Below are positions 1 through 8,525 of a stretch of DNA of 64,000 nt, piece by piece. Both the position numbers and the translations under genes were made by a program. The stretch's first letter is position 1. Each line of letters starts with the position of its first letter. Under the pieces are notes generated by a model. That model did not search any database, was not told where the DNA came from, and was given only the letters and a program-made list of their open reading frames with translations. This stretch comes from CAWBRT01 sp963832785 (GTDB lineage: Bacteria > Acidobacteriota > Terriglobia > Terriglobales > Acidobacteriaceae), in contig CAWHVF010000008.1 of the NCBI GenBank assembly GCA_963832785.1, positions 62,001 to 126,000 on the forward strand. The letters are read 5' to 3'.

Positions 1-44
1 GCAATAGCCCGGTGTTTCCGCCCGGATACAGCAGGCATAGGAAC

Positions 45-1559
45 TCACTCCGCCGCCGTTTTCGCCTGCGCCGGTTTCCAGCGCAGCACCGGTTTGCGCG
101 CGGCCGCAACCTCGTCCAGGCGCGAGACGCGCGTATTGTGCGGCGCCTCGAGCACCGTCTGCGGCTCCTTCTCGCACTCCTCGGCAATCGCCTTCATGGC
201 GTCGATAAAGAAGTCGAGCTCCTCTTTCGGCTCGCTCTCGGTGGGCTCGATCATCATTGCCCCATGCACCACCAGCGGGAAGGAAACCGTGTAGGGGTGG
301 AAGCCGTAGTCGATCAGGCGCTTGGCGATGTCGCCGGTCTTGATGCCGTTTTTCCCCTGCCGGTGGTCGCTGAAGACCACCTCGTGCATGCTGGGCGTCT
401 GGTAAGGCAGGTCGTAGTACGGCTCCAGCTTCTTGCGAATGTAATTGGCGTTGAGCACCGCGTCTTCGGTGGTCTGGAGCAGGCCGTCGGGACCATTGGC
501 CATGATGTAGGCCAGGGCGCGCACCAGCATGCCGAAGTTGCCGTAGAACATGCGCACGCGGCCGATCGACTGTGGGCGGTTGTACTCGAAGCCGAGCTGG
601 CCGTTCGGGCGCTGGATGATGACCGGCACCGGCAGGAACGGCTCCATGATTTTTTTGCAAGCCACCGGCCCGGAGCCCGGTCCGCCGCCGCCGTGCGGAG
701 TGGAAAACGTCTTGTGCAGGTTGAGGTGCATGACGTCGACGCCGAAGTCGCCCGGACGCGTCTTGCCTACCAGCGCGTTCATGTTGGCGCCGTCCATGTA
801 AAGCAGGCCGCCTTTGGCGTGCACCAGTTCGGCAATGCGGCCAATCTGCTGCTCGAAGACGCCGAGTGTGTTGGGGTTGGTGAGCATCAGCCCGGCGACT
901 TCTTCGTTCATCTGCGCCTCGAGCGCGGCCAGATCGACTTCGCCGGCGGCGTTTGACTTGAGATTCTCGACCTGATAGCCGGCCATGGCCGCCGTGGCCG
1001 GATTGGTTCCGTGGGCGGAGTCTGGGATCAGGATGCGCTTGCGCGGATTGCCGCGCGCCTCCAGGCAGGCGCGCACCAGCAGGATGCCGGTAAGTTCGCC
1101 GTGCGCGCCGGCCGCCGGCTGCAGGGTGATGGCATCCATGCCGGTGATCTCTATGAGCTGCTCGGAGAGCGTCTGGAGAATGCGCATCGCGCCCTGCGAA
1201 GCCTTCTCCGGCTGGTAAGGATGGGCGTTGGCCAGCCCGTCCAGGCGCGAGACGAACTCGTTGACCCGCGGATTGTACTTCATGGTGCAGGAGCCCAGCG
1301 GATACATGCCGAAATCGACCGCATAGTTCCAGGTCGACAGGCGCGTGAAGTGGCGGATCCCCTCGACTTCGCTCACCTCCGGCATGTTGCCCAGGTCCTG
1401 GCGGGCGCAGGCGCCCAGCAGCTCCCGCTCGTCGACTTCGGGGACGTCAAGCGGAGCCAGGCGATACGCCTTCTTGCCGGGAGACGACTTTTCAAAGATC
1501 AGCCCTTCGTTCTGGCTGACGTGGGTGGTGGCTTTTTTGATTTTGCCGTTGCTCGCCAT
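45..1559 (-). CDS. gcvPB: Glycine dehydrogenase (decarboxylating) subunit 2
   Basis: C-terminal half of the split P-protein of the glycine cleavage system. With GcvPA it decarboxylates glycine on PLP and passes the aminomethyl group to the lipoyl arm of GcvH. The start is the ATG at 1559, giving 504 residues, close to the usual size; the open frame runs further upstream but only inside gcvPA. The PLP-lysine motif NLHKTFSTPHGGGGPG is present, as is the conserved TMKYNPR near residue 90. The start codon overlaps the gcvPA stop as TAATG, so the two are translationally coupled and should be made in equal amounts. It is last in the operon gcvT-gcvH-gcvPA-gcvPB. Identification is firm. Confidence 0.96.
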   Translation of the reverse strand: MASNGKIKKATTHVSQNEGLIFEKSSPGKKAYRLAPLDVPEVDERELLGACARQDLGNMPEVSEVEGIRHFTRLSTWNYAVDFGMYPLGSCTMKYNPRVNEFVSRLDGLANAHPYQPEKASQGAMRILQTLSEQLIEITGMDAITLQPAAGAHGELTGILLVRACLEARGNPRKRILIPDSAHGTNPATAAMAGYQVENLKSNAAGEVDLAALEAQMNEEVAGLMLTNPNTLGVFEQQIGRIAELVHAKGGLLYMDGANMNALVGKTRPGDFGVDVMHLNLHKTFSTPHGGGGPGSGPVACKKIMEPFLPVPVIIQRPNGQLGFEYNRPQSIGRVRMFYGNFGMLVRALAYIMANGPDGLLQTTEDAVLNANYIRKKLEPYYDLPYQTPSMHEVVFSDHRQGKNGIKTGDIAKRLIDYGFHPYTVSFPLVVHGAMMIEPTESEPKEELDFFIDAMKAIAEECEKEPQTVLEAPHNTRVSRLDEVAAARKPVLRWKPAQAKTAAE

Positions 1560-2882
1560 TAGCGCACCTCCCCGCTGGCGATGTCGATCTGCGCGCGCGT
1601 GTTCAACTCCGTACAACACCAGACGGCGGCATTGCCCAGCTCGGGATAAAACTTGATGAGCGGGAAGCCGGCCACGATCTTCTTGTCGGCAAGCCGGTGC
1701 GAGAGCACGTAAGGATCTTCCCCGGTCTGCACTACGAACTCGTTGAAGCGGGGCGCGCCTTCGAAGAGGATTTTTGCCTTTTCGGCAAACTTTTTGCGCG
1801 CGTAAGCGGCCTTGGCCAGGTTTTGCCGGGCCAGCTCCTTCATGCCCTGGCGGCCGTAAGTGGTCATGAAGATGTTGGCCATCAGGGCGATCAAGGCCTG
1901 GTTGGTGCAGATGTTCGAGGTGGCCTTCTCGCGGCGAATGTGCTGCTCGCGGGTGGAAAGGGTGAGCACAAAGCCGCGCTTGCCGTTGCGGTCGCGCGTC
2001 TCGCCCACCAGCCGTCCCGGCATCTGGCGCACGAAGCGCTCCTTGGTGGCGATGACGCCGGCGTAGGGTCCGCCGAAACTGAGTGGAATGCCGAACGACT
2101 GCGCTTCCATGCTGACGATATCGGCTTCGGCCGGCGGTTTGACCACGCCCAGCGAAAGCGCTTCGGCGATGGCCACCAGCAGCAGCGATCCGTTGGCGTG
2201 CACCGCCTCGGCCAGCTCGGCAACATCTTCGATGGTGCCGAAGAAGTTCGGCGACTGAACCAGCAGGCAAGCGGTCTCAGGCGTGAGCGCCTGGCGCACG
2301 GCGGCCAGGTTCACGCGGCCGTTCTCGCCGAAGCCCACCTCGGTCACCGGCAGTCCCTGGTATCGCGAATAGGTGCGGATGACGTCGCGATACTCGGGAT
2401 GCACGCTGCGGGCCACCAGGGCGCCGTGGCGTCCGGTGAGGCGCATGGCCATCATCACCGCCTCGGCGGAGCCGGTCGAGCCGTCGTACATGGAGGCGTT
2501 GGCCACCTCCATTCCGGTCATCTCGCAGATCATGGTCTGGAACTCGAAGATTGACTGCAGCGTTCCCTGCGAGATCTCCGGCTGGTAGGGCGTGTAGGCG
2601 GTAAAGAACTCGCCGCGCGAAATCAGCGAGTCGATCACCACCGGCCGGTAATGGTGATAGGCGCCGGCACCGAGAAACATGGCATAGCCGCTGCCGCTCT
2701 CCAGAGCGCGCTGGCGAAACCACTCCACGATCTCCGCCTCCGACATCTGCGGCGGGATGTTCAACTGGCGCTCGCAGGCGGAACTGCCCGGGAATGGGCG
2801 CGAACAGGTCGTCCACGGAGCGCGCGCCCACCTCGCGCAGCATGGCCTCACGATCAGTTGCTGAATTTGGAAGATAGCGCAT
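1559..2882 (-). CDS. gcvPA: Glycine dehydrogenase (decarboxylating) subunit 1, with an apparent frameshift
   Basis: N-terminal half of the split P-protein. The natural N-terminus, MRYLPNSATDREAML, starts at 2882 and reads to about PIPGQFRL. The rest of the family sequence (ERQLNIPP onwards) continues in another frame, whose own first ATG at 2851 gives an unlike N-terminus. Dropping one base near 2774 restores a single frame of about 440 residues, the normal family length. Everything after the shift is intact, including the tetrapyrrole-like GAGAYHHYRP and YTPYQPEISQG segments, and the stop is coupled to gcvPB. This is either a very recent mutation or a base-call or assembly error; the good state of the remainder favours error. 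Confidence 0.9.
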
Positions 2883-2913
2883 AGGATCAGAAAAGAAGTT
2901 TCAAAGTTTCACA

Positions 2914-3024
2914 GGTTTCAAGGTTTCAGGGACCCCAAGGTTGCAGAACCAGCGGATGATCTGCCGGCGTCGAACACAATGGCGCGAACCCCGAGCACCA
3001 TCCTGAAACCCTGAAACCTTGAAA
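2914..3024. repeat. Inverted arrays of a GTTTCA-type motif in the gcvH-gcvPA spacer
   Basis: GGTTTCAAGGTTTCAGG at 2914-2930 is matched on the opposite strand by CCTGAAACC, CTGAAACC and TTGAAA at 3002-3024. The arms can pair across about 70 bases, so the transcript between gcvH and gcvPA could form a long stem. This may be a REP-like element or an mRNA-processing site; the function is not known. Confidence 0.6.
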
Positions 3025-3035
3025 TCCCTACGCGG

Positions 3036-3419
3036 TTACTGCTCTTCGCTGATGAACTTCTCGTAATCGGCGCTGGAGAGCAGTTGCTGCAGCTCGGCCG
3101 GGTTTTTGATTGCGACCTTCACCATCCAGGCGGAGTGCGCATCCTGGTTGATCTTCTCCGGCGCGGTGCTCAGCTCCTGGTTGACTTCGGTCACGGCGCC
3201 GCTGGCCGGCGCGTACAGGTCCGAAACCGCCTTAACCGATTCGACCGTGCCGAAGGTCTTGCCCTGCTCCAGCTCGGTCCCGGGCTTGGGGAGTTCGACA
3301 AACACGATGTCCCCCAGCGACTTCTGGGCGTGGTCGGTGATGCCGACCATGCCGGAGTTGCCATCAACTTTGATCCACTCGTGTTCCTTGGTGTACTTAA
3401 AATCGGCCGGGTAAGCCAT
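3036..3419 (-). CDS. gcvH: Glycine cleavage system H protein
   Basis: Lipoyl carrier of the glycine cleavage complex, 127 residues, the standard length. The start at 3419 (MAYPADFKYTKEHEW) is chosen because a GGGAGA ribosome site lies just upstream and the family begins here; a longer frame to 3485 adds residues the family lacks. The lipoylated lysine is in TVESVKAVSDLYAP. It lies between gcvT and gcvPA in the same direction, with repeat-filled spacers on both sides. Confidence 0.97.
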   Translation of the reverse strand: MAYPADFKYTKEHEWIKVDGNSGMVGITDHAQKSLGDIVFVELPKPGTELEQGKTFGTVESVKAVSDLYAPASGAVTEVNQELSTAPEKINQDAHSAWMVKVAIKNPAELQQLLSSADYEKFISEEQ

Positions 3420-3439
3420 GTACTTTCTCCCTGTAAGAA

Positions 3440-3530
3440 TTGAAGATTGAAGACTGAACTCCTGGGAAACCCTGCGGCGGCTCAACTCGCACGCATTTCA
3501 ATCTTCAATCTGAAATCTTCAATCTTAAAT
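3440..3530. repeat. Inverted arrays of a TTGAAGA-type motif in the gcvT-gcvH spacer
   Basis: TTGAAGATTGAAGACTGAA at 3440-3458 faces complementary copies (TCTTCAAT, ATCTTCAAT) at 3496-3530. The plan is the same as in the next spacer but with a different unit, so both internal spacers of this operon carry short-unit inverted arrays. Confidence 0.6.
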
Positions 3531-3532
3531 AC

Positions 3533-4684
3533 CTACGCCTTTTTTCCCGGCTTCGGGCGCTGGTAAAACGGCGTCGGAATAATCCTGCACTTCACCTTCT
3601 GTCCGCGAATCTCGACCGCCACCTCGCCGCCCACGGCCGCCTGCCCGGCGGGAACATAGGCCAAGGCGATGTTCTTCTTCAGAAAGGGCGCCGGCGAACC
3701 GCTGGTGACAAAGCCGATCTCTTTGCCTGCCAGATCAAAGACCTTGTAGCCGTCGCGGGGAATGCCGCGCTCTATGGACTCCAGGCCAACCAGCAGCCGG
3801 CCCACGCCTTCGGCCTTCTGGCGGGCCAGGGCCTGGCGCCCGATGAAGTCGCCCTTTTCCATTTTGATGAAGCGCTCCAGCCGGGCCTCCCAAACAGTGA
3901 TCTTGTCGGAAATCTCATGGCCGTACAGGGAGAGCGCGCCCTCCAGCCGCAGGGTGTTGCGCGCGCCCAGCCCGCAGGGCAGAAGGTTGAATTCCTTGCC
4001 GGCGGCGAGGACTTCATTCCACACGCGCGCGCTGGTCTCGGGGTCGGAGGGTATGTAGATTTCAAAGCCGTCTTCGGCGGTGTAGCCGGTGCGGGCGATC
4101 AGCACGTTGCCAAGGCCGCAGACGGTGCCGTAGGTCAGCCAGTAGAATTTGACAGCCGCGAGATCGGCGTCGGTGAGCTTCTGCAGCACCCTGACGCCGT
4201 TTGGGCCCTGTATGGCGATCTGGGTGAAGTTGTCGCTCAGGTTCTCCACCCGGCAATTGAATCCCTGGGCCTGCTCGCGCACCCAGTCGTAGTCCTTGAC
4301 GTTGTTGCCGGCGTTGATGACCAGCAGATAATCGTCCTGCCCGAGCCGGTGCACGATAACGTCGTCGACGAAGGTGCCCTCGGGATAAAGCAGGGCCGAA
4401 TACTGTGCCTGCCCGATCACCAGGCGCGAAGCGTCGTTCATGGTCATGCGCTGGGTGGCGGCCAGGGCGTCGGGGCCGGAGATGCGGATGTCGCCCATGT
4501 GGCTGACATCGAAGATGCCGACGCTGTTGCGCACCGCCAGGTGCTCGGCCACCAGGCCGCCGGTCTTGGGATACTCCACCGGCATGTCCCAGCCGTTGAA
4601 CTCGACCATCTTGGCGCCCATCTGGCGATGCACGGCATTGAGAGCGGTCTTGCGAACGGAGGCCATCTCGGCACTGAGTGTCAT
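3533..4684 (-). CDS. gcvT: Glycine cleavage system aminomethyltransferase (T protein)
   Basis: Transfers the methylene group from aminomethyl-GcvH to tetrahydrofolate and releases ammonia. It is first in the gcv operon. The start at 4684 (MTLSAEMASVRKTALN) gives 383 residues; the ATG at 4666 (MASVRK, 377 residues) is equally possible, since neither has a strong ribosome site. Conserved stretches include EFNGWDMPVEYP, the IFDVSHMGD motif and the C-terminal GFVTSGSPAP. The longer open frame to 4834 runs through repeat-containing spacer and is not expected to be translated. No glycine riboswitch could be recognised upstream. Confidence 0.96.
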   Translation of the reverse strand: MTLSAEMASVRKTALNAVHRQMGAKMVEFNGWDMPVEYPKTGGLVAEHLAVRNSVGIFDVSHMGDIRISGPDALAATQRMTMNDASRLVIGQAQYSALLYPEGTFVDDVIVHRLGQDDYLLVINAGNNVKDYDWVREQAQGFNCRVENLSDNFTQIAIQGPNGVRVLQKLTDADLAAVKFYWLTYGTVCGLGNVLIARTGYTAEDGFEIYIPSDPETSARVWNEVLAAGKEFNLLPCGLGARNTLRLEGALSLYGHEISDKITVWEARLERFIKMEKGDFIGRQALARQKAEGVGRLLVGLESIERGIPRDGYKVFDLAGKEIGFVTSGSPAPFLKKNIALAYVPAGQAAVGGEVAVEIRGQKVKCRIIPTPFYQRPKPGKKA

Positions 4685-4782
4685 CGGAACTGCCCCGCCC
4701 CGGCGGACAAATGCCTGCCGCCGGGAACCTTCTGACTGATTGTCGTTCTGTAGAACCCTGTACCTTAACACGCGCTCTTCCA

Positions 4783-4815
4783 CCCCAGCAACGGCAAAAA
4801 ATGCCGTCGCTGGGG
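4783..4815. repeat. CCCCAGCA hairpin repeat, copy B1
   Basis: The arms CCCCAGCAACGGCA (4783-4796) and TGCCGTCGCTGGGG (4802-4815) pair at 13 of 14 positions around an A-rich loop, followed by ACCCCGG. The same flanks and arms recur at 48069 and, shortened, at 59888, so this is a dispersed family and not only a local terminator. It lies upstream of gcvT. Confidence 0.75.
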
Positions 4816-4916
4816 ACCCCGGGGAGCGGGTCAACGGAGGAGAGGAGAACCGGCAGGCGTGGAAGATGGTAGCGGCTTTAATTTTCGCTGGCGGATTTTG
4901 TGTATCGATTTCGTAA

Positions 4917-5074
4917 TGTCATGCTGAGCGAAGCGAAGCATCCCTGGGCTGCTGCTGGCAAACACGGAGCTCAGGGTTTTCTATAGAAAAGGCCCGCACA
5001 GCACGATAGAGGACACTGCCTGGGATGCTTCGCCCCTCCCTCGCCGGGGCGGCTCGGAGGCGCTCAGCATGACA
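4917..5074. repeat. Long palindromic repeat with TGTCATGCTGAGCG ends, copy E1
   Basis: TGTCATGCTGAGCG (4917-4930) and the following GAAGCATCCCTGGG are mirrored by CCTGGGATGCTTCG (5019-5032) and CGCTCAGCATGACA (5061-5074). It fills most of the gap between gcvT and the GWxTD gene. From memory, this wording is frequent in acidobacterial intergenic DNA; that recollection was not checked here. Confidence 0.7.
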
Positions 5075-5121
5075 CCAAAGAATTACTCTCGGCTTCCGCC
5101 GGACCTTGCTCCCGCAGGACC

Positions 5122-6840
5122 CTACTCGACCGCAAACCGCGTGGACGGGCTGATCGACTGTTTGCTGACGTTGTCGTCCACCTTGACTTGCAGGCGGTAG
5201 AGGCCGGGATCGAGTTTGTTGAGCGCCACCACCTTCTGCAGGGTGAGTTGCTCGCCCACGTTGCCCTTCATGTCCTCGGTCTTCTCGGTCAACTGCTGCA
5301 CCGGCTGGTTGGTCTGGAGATTCACAATCTGGTACTGAATGGTGGCGGAGGGCTTCTTCGTCTTCTCGTCGATAGCCAGGTTGTAGATCTGCATCCAGAG
5401 GTGCACTTCCTGATCGCGCTTGAAGCGTATCGGCTGGCCGTTGGCCGGTTCCACCAGCGGGCGAATCCTGGTATTGCCGATTACGAAGCGCCCGGAGCCG
5501 GCGCTCTTGGTGCTGACCTTCTCCAGCAGATCGGCGACGATCAGCGAAGAGGAAGCCAGCTTGTCTTCCGAATACTCGGGTACCATCAGGCCCTTGCTCC
5601 AGCTTCCCTTGCGGTCGCCGTTGACGTCTTTGACGATGACGTCCAGGCGGTACCTGCCCGGGCGCAGCGTCAGCGCCTTCCAGTAGACGGAGGACTGTTC
5701 GCGGCTCCTGGACAGCAGCTCGCCGGGCACATCGATTGAAACCGTGTCTTCGAAGGTTGCGGCCACGCGCCCGGACAGGGTGGTGGCCCGCCCGAAGATG
5801 TTCAGGCTGCCGCGCTGAATGCCTTCCTTGCTGACAAAGGTGATCTCCTTGTTTTTGACCTGGACGGTTACGGGGGCCAGAACCGTGTCGCCGGTGATGC
5901 GAACGTAATCCACCCGCACGTCGAACGGCACCAGGTTGTAAGTGACGCGGTGGCTAACGTCCTCCTGCAGGTCCTTGAATTTTATGGGCGGAGGCGCGGT
6001 CAGCTTGGCCAGCCGCTCCATGCGCTCGAACTGGTCCGAGGGGTTGGCGAAGGGGTTGCCGCTGTTTCCGCCGATGACCCGGTCCACCTGGCTGGCCAGG
6101 CCCATCTGCTCGTACATGGTGAGGCCGCCGCCGGGCGTGTGCAGCAGGGCATCCTTCTCGTTGGGGTCGACCGAGATGTGATAGTCGTTGCAGGAGCAGG
6201 TATCGACGAACTCGATGACGACTTCGTTGCCGATGCCCTCCAGGTGGCGATAGCGCCAGCGTTCGAAGGGGTAGGTGGAGGTGGTTCCGCCGCCCTCGTT
6301 CATGTCGCGCTGGTAGATGCCGCCGGTTGGATGCGAGTCAATCTCGTCCGGCGGTCCCCAGACTATGTAGATGTGGCCGCGGTCCGTGCGCCAGCCCGGA
6401 ATGCCGGAGGAGAAATGCTCGTTGGCATAGGCGATGCGGCGGTAGTGCTCTTCTTTGAACTCGTTGTCGGCCGTGTCGGGAGTGGGATCGCGGCGCAGCC
6501 AGAACTGCTCGATGAACTGATCGCGCTCCTCGTCGGTCGACAACTGCTTGAAGGCGTCTTCCTCCGCGGGAGTGATGATCCAGCGAACGTCCTCGTTGAG
6601 CCACTTCTTGTAGGGCCCTTGCAACTCCTGCAGGCGCTTGCGCTGCGCTTCCCTGGCCTTCTTGGCAGCTTCCTTGTCGGCCTTGCCCTGTGGTTGAGCG
6701 GCGTTGCCGTTATTGGCCGAGGGGGGCTCGCCGGCAGCCCCGGCACTTCCGGGTTGCGCTTCCTGCGCCAGGGCGGGAATTGTCAGGCAAACGGCCAAAA
6801 CCAGCCACGGAAAACAGCGGGAGACAAGCCAGCGTGTCAA
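5122..6840 (-). CDS. Exported GWxTD domain-containing protein
   Basis: Protein of 572 residues with an N-terminal signal peptide (about 1-25, ending near PALAQEA), then a low-complexity and Lys/Arg/Glu-rich helical segment (about 30-75). The GWxTD domain follows, with its signature GWRTDRGHIYIVWG near residue 155 and the preceding RDPTPDTADNEFKEEHYRR block. The C-terminal half looks like beta-rich repeats. GWxTD proteins are typical of Acidobacteria and some other soil phyla; their role is not established. The gene is divergent from the ABC ATPase at 7073. The family assignment is firm, the function unknown. Confidence 0.9.
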   Translation of the reverse strand: MTRWLVSRCFPWLVLAVCLTIPALAQEAQPGSAGAAGEPPSANNGNAAQPQGKADKEAAKKAREAQRKRLQELQGPYKKWLNEDVRWIITPAEEDAFKQLSTDEERDQFIEQFWLRRDPTPDTADNEFKEEHYRRIAYANEHFSSGIPGWRTDRGHIYIVWGPPDEIDSHPTGGIYQRDMNEGGGTTSTYPFERWRYRHLEGIGNEVVIEFVDTCSCNDYHISVDPNEKDALLHTPGGGLTMYEQMGLASQVDRVIGGNSGNPFANPSDQFERMERLAKLTAPPPIKFKDLQEDVSHRVTYNLVPFDVRVDYVRITGDTVLAPVTVQVKNKEITFVSKEGIQRGSLNIFGRATTLSGRVAATFEDTVSIDVPGELLSRSREQSSVYWKALTLRPGRYRLDVIVKDVNGDRKGSWSKGLMVPEYSEDKLASSSLIVADLLEKVSTKSAGSGRFVIGNTRIRPLVEPANGQPIRFKRDQEVHLWMQIYNLAIDEKTKKPSATIQYQIVNLQTNQPVQQLTEKTEDMKGNVGEQLTLQKVVALNKLDPGLYRLQVKVDDNVSKQSISPSTRFAVE

Positions 6841-7072
6841 CAGAAACTCCTGCAGGCGAGGCTATCCGTAATTCTAAGAGGTTGTCCCAAGACGGCGCAA
6901 CCGGGCCGAGGCGAAGAAGAAGCTGCGCTGCGAACGCAGGTATAATAAGGCATCGGAAAAGCGGCGGCGGCCTGGGAGCAGCTTTGCGCTGGAAGAAGGT
7001 ACCGCGATTGCTAAAACCGGAATCCTTGAAACTCAAAATCAACCATACCGCCCCGCCGTGGGAGAACTGTTG

Positions 7073-7828
7073 ATGGCGACCGAAGTTGCCAACATGCCGC
7101 GGCAAGAGGCGGCACCGCCCGAATCCTGCCTCATCTGCACGCAAGATCTCTGGAAGACCTACGACATGGGCTCCGAGCAGCAGGTGCACGCGCTGCGCGG
7201 GGTGAGCCTGGCCATCAACCGCAACGAGTATGTGGCCATCATGGGGCCCTCTGGTTCTGGCAAGTCGACCCTGATGAACCTGATCGGATGCCTGGACACG
7301 CCCAACAAGGGGCAGTATTGGCTCAACAGCAAGCTGGTCAGCGAGCTGGACGACGACGAACTGGCGCGCATCCGCAACCAGGAGATCGGCTTCGTTTTCC
7401 AGACCTTCAACCTGCTGGCGCGCGCCACCTCGCTGCACAACGTGGAGCTGCCGCTGATTTACGCCGGCGTTCCCAAGGAAGAACGCCTGGAGCGGGCGCG
7501 CCGGGCGCTGACCGAGGTGGGCATGGAGCAGCGCACCCACCACAAACCCAACGAGCTCTCCGGCGGCCAGCGGCAGCGTGTGGCCATCGCCAGGGCGCTG
7601 GTCAACGATCCTTCCATCATTCTGGCCGACGAGCCGACCGGCAACCTGGACTCGCAGACCGGCCGGGAGATCATGGCGCTCTTCGACCGGCTGCACGAAA
7701 AAGGAAACACCATCGTACTGGTAACCCACGAGCACGACATCGCCGAGCATGCGCTGCGCAACCTGTTCATCAAGGACGGAGTGATCGCCGGCGACACGCT
7801 CACTGCCCGCGGATCGCGCCTGATGTAA
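7073..7828 (+). CDS. ABC transporter ATP-binding protein, MacB/LolD type
   Basis: ATPase of 251 residues. The start is the ATG at 7073 (MATEVANMPR), preceded by GGGAGA; a GTG at 7058 is an alternative. Walker A GPSGSGKST, Q-loop FVFQTFNLL, signature LSGGQRQRVAIARAL, Walker B IILADEPTGNLDS and the H-loop VTHEHD are all intact. The ADEPTGNLDS wording and the total length are typical of the MacB/LolD/FtsE group, which drives permeases for lipoprotein release or peptide and macrolide efflux. No permease gene adjoins it, so the partner must lie elsewhere. A TATAAT box at 6941 could serve it, but no clear -35 is visible. Confidence 0.92.
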   Translation: MATEVANMPRQEAAPPESCLICTQDLWKTYDMGSEQQVHALRGVSLAINRNEYVAIMGPSGSGKSTLMNLIGCLDTPNKGQYWLNSKLVSELDDDELARIRNQEIGFVFQTFNLLARATSLHNVELPLIYAGVPKEERLERARRALTEVGMEQRTHHKPNELSGGQRQRVAIARALVNDPSIILADEPTGNLDSQTGREIMALFDRLHEKGNTIVLVTHEHDIAEHALRNLFIKDGVIAGDTLTARGSRLM

Positions 7829-7922
7829 CCCGGCGCTTTTCCGGTTCCAATTCCCGCCTCGCCGTTGTAGTCTGGTTTTACCCTGGTAAATGCAGGAAAG
7901 CTCTGAGAACCCGGAGGCAGCC

Positions 7923-8504
7923 ATGCGTCGATTTCTGATTTGCCTGCTGGTGTCAGCCTGCGCGGCATCCGCTTCAGCCCAGATACCGACGCCCCTCACC
8001 GGTGGCAAGCTTGGACGTCCGCATGATGAGTTGATGGCCCAGCAGAAACTCCTGGTAGCCGATTACTGCCGCATGGATTTCACGGGCGGCCGCCTGACGC
8101 CCAACGGGTGGCAGCAGATGCGGCAATTCACCACCATGCGCGCCAACCCCGATTTCAAGACGGTTTTTATCATCTCCCGCTATCAGGTTATCGAGAGCGC
8201 AGACTCCCCTACCGTCAGGGTGAATTACGTGGTCATCGGCCGATACGAAGAGGGGGTGGGATATACCGCCATGTCCGGAATCAAGGCGGTGACCTTCAAG
8301 ACCCGGGAGGTTGACCGAGAGTTGCGCATCAAGGGCATGGATTCGAGTTCTCCCTTCGTATCCCGCAAAGCCGCCATCGAGTGGCTGCAAAGAAAGCTCC
8401 CCGCCGCCAGCGAAACGCCGCAAAAAAACATCATCCTGGCGGCCATCAAGGCGCTGGATACGACTCCGGCCGCCGCCCCGGCAAGCCCCAAGCCGGCGCA
8501 GTAA
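7923..8504 (+). CDS. Hypothetical exported protein
   Basis: Protein of 193 residues starting at the ATG at 7923 (MRRFLICLLVSACAASASAQ), with GGAGG upstream. The first 20 residues form a classical signal peptide. The mature part contains YCRMDFTGGRLTPNGW and a conserved-looking RVNYVVIGRYEEGVGYTAM segment, and ends in an Ala/Pro-rich tail. No family was recognised. It is followed after 21 bases by galE in the same direction, so the two may be co-transcribed. A periplasmic or surface location is inferred from the signal peptide only. Confidence 0.75.
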   Translation: MRRFLICLLVSACAASASAQIPTPLTGGKLGRPHDELMAQQKLLVADYCRMDFTGGRLTPNGWQQMRQFTTMRANPDFKTVFIISRYQVIESADSPTVRVNYVVIGRYEEGVGYTAMSGIKAVTFKTREVDRELRIKGMDSSSPFVSRKAAIEWLQRKLPAASETPQKNIILAAIKALDTTPAAAPASPKPAQ

Positions 8505-8525
8505 CGCGCCACGCGGAGGCTACAG

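Noticed and set aside
12..956. Plus-strand open frame of 314 codons over gcvPB
   Set aside because: Antisense shadow of a firmly identified gene, with Arg/His/Gly/Val-rich composition typical of complementary frames in GC-rich DNA.
4685..4870. Possible glycine riboswitch upstream of gcvT
   Set aside because: The leader was read for the conserved aptamer elements; only the B1 hairpin and low-conservation sequence were found.
6941..6946. TATAAT box upstream of the ABC ATPase
   Set aside because: A perfect -10 word, but no acceptable -35 at 16-18 bases; too weak to annotate as a promoter.
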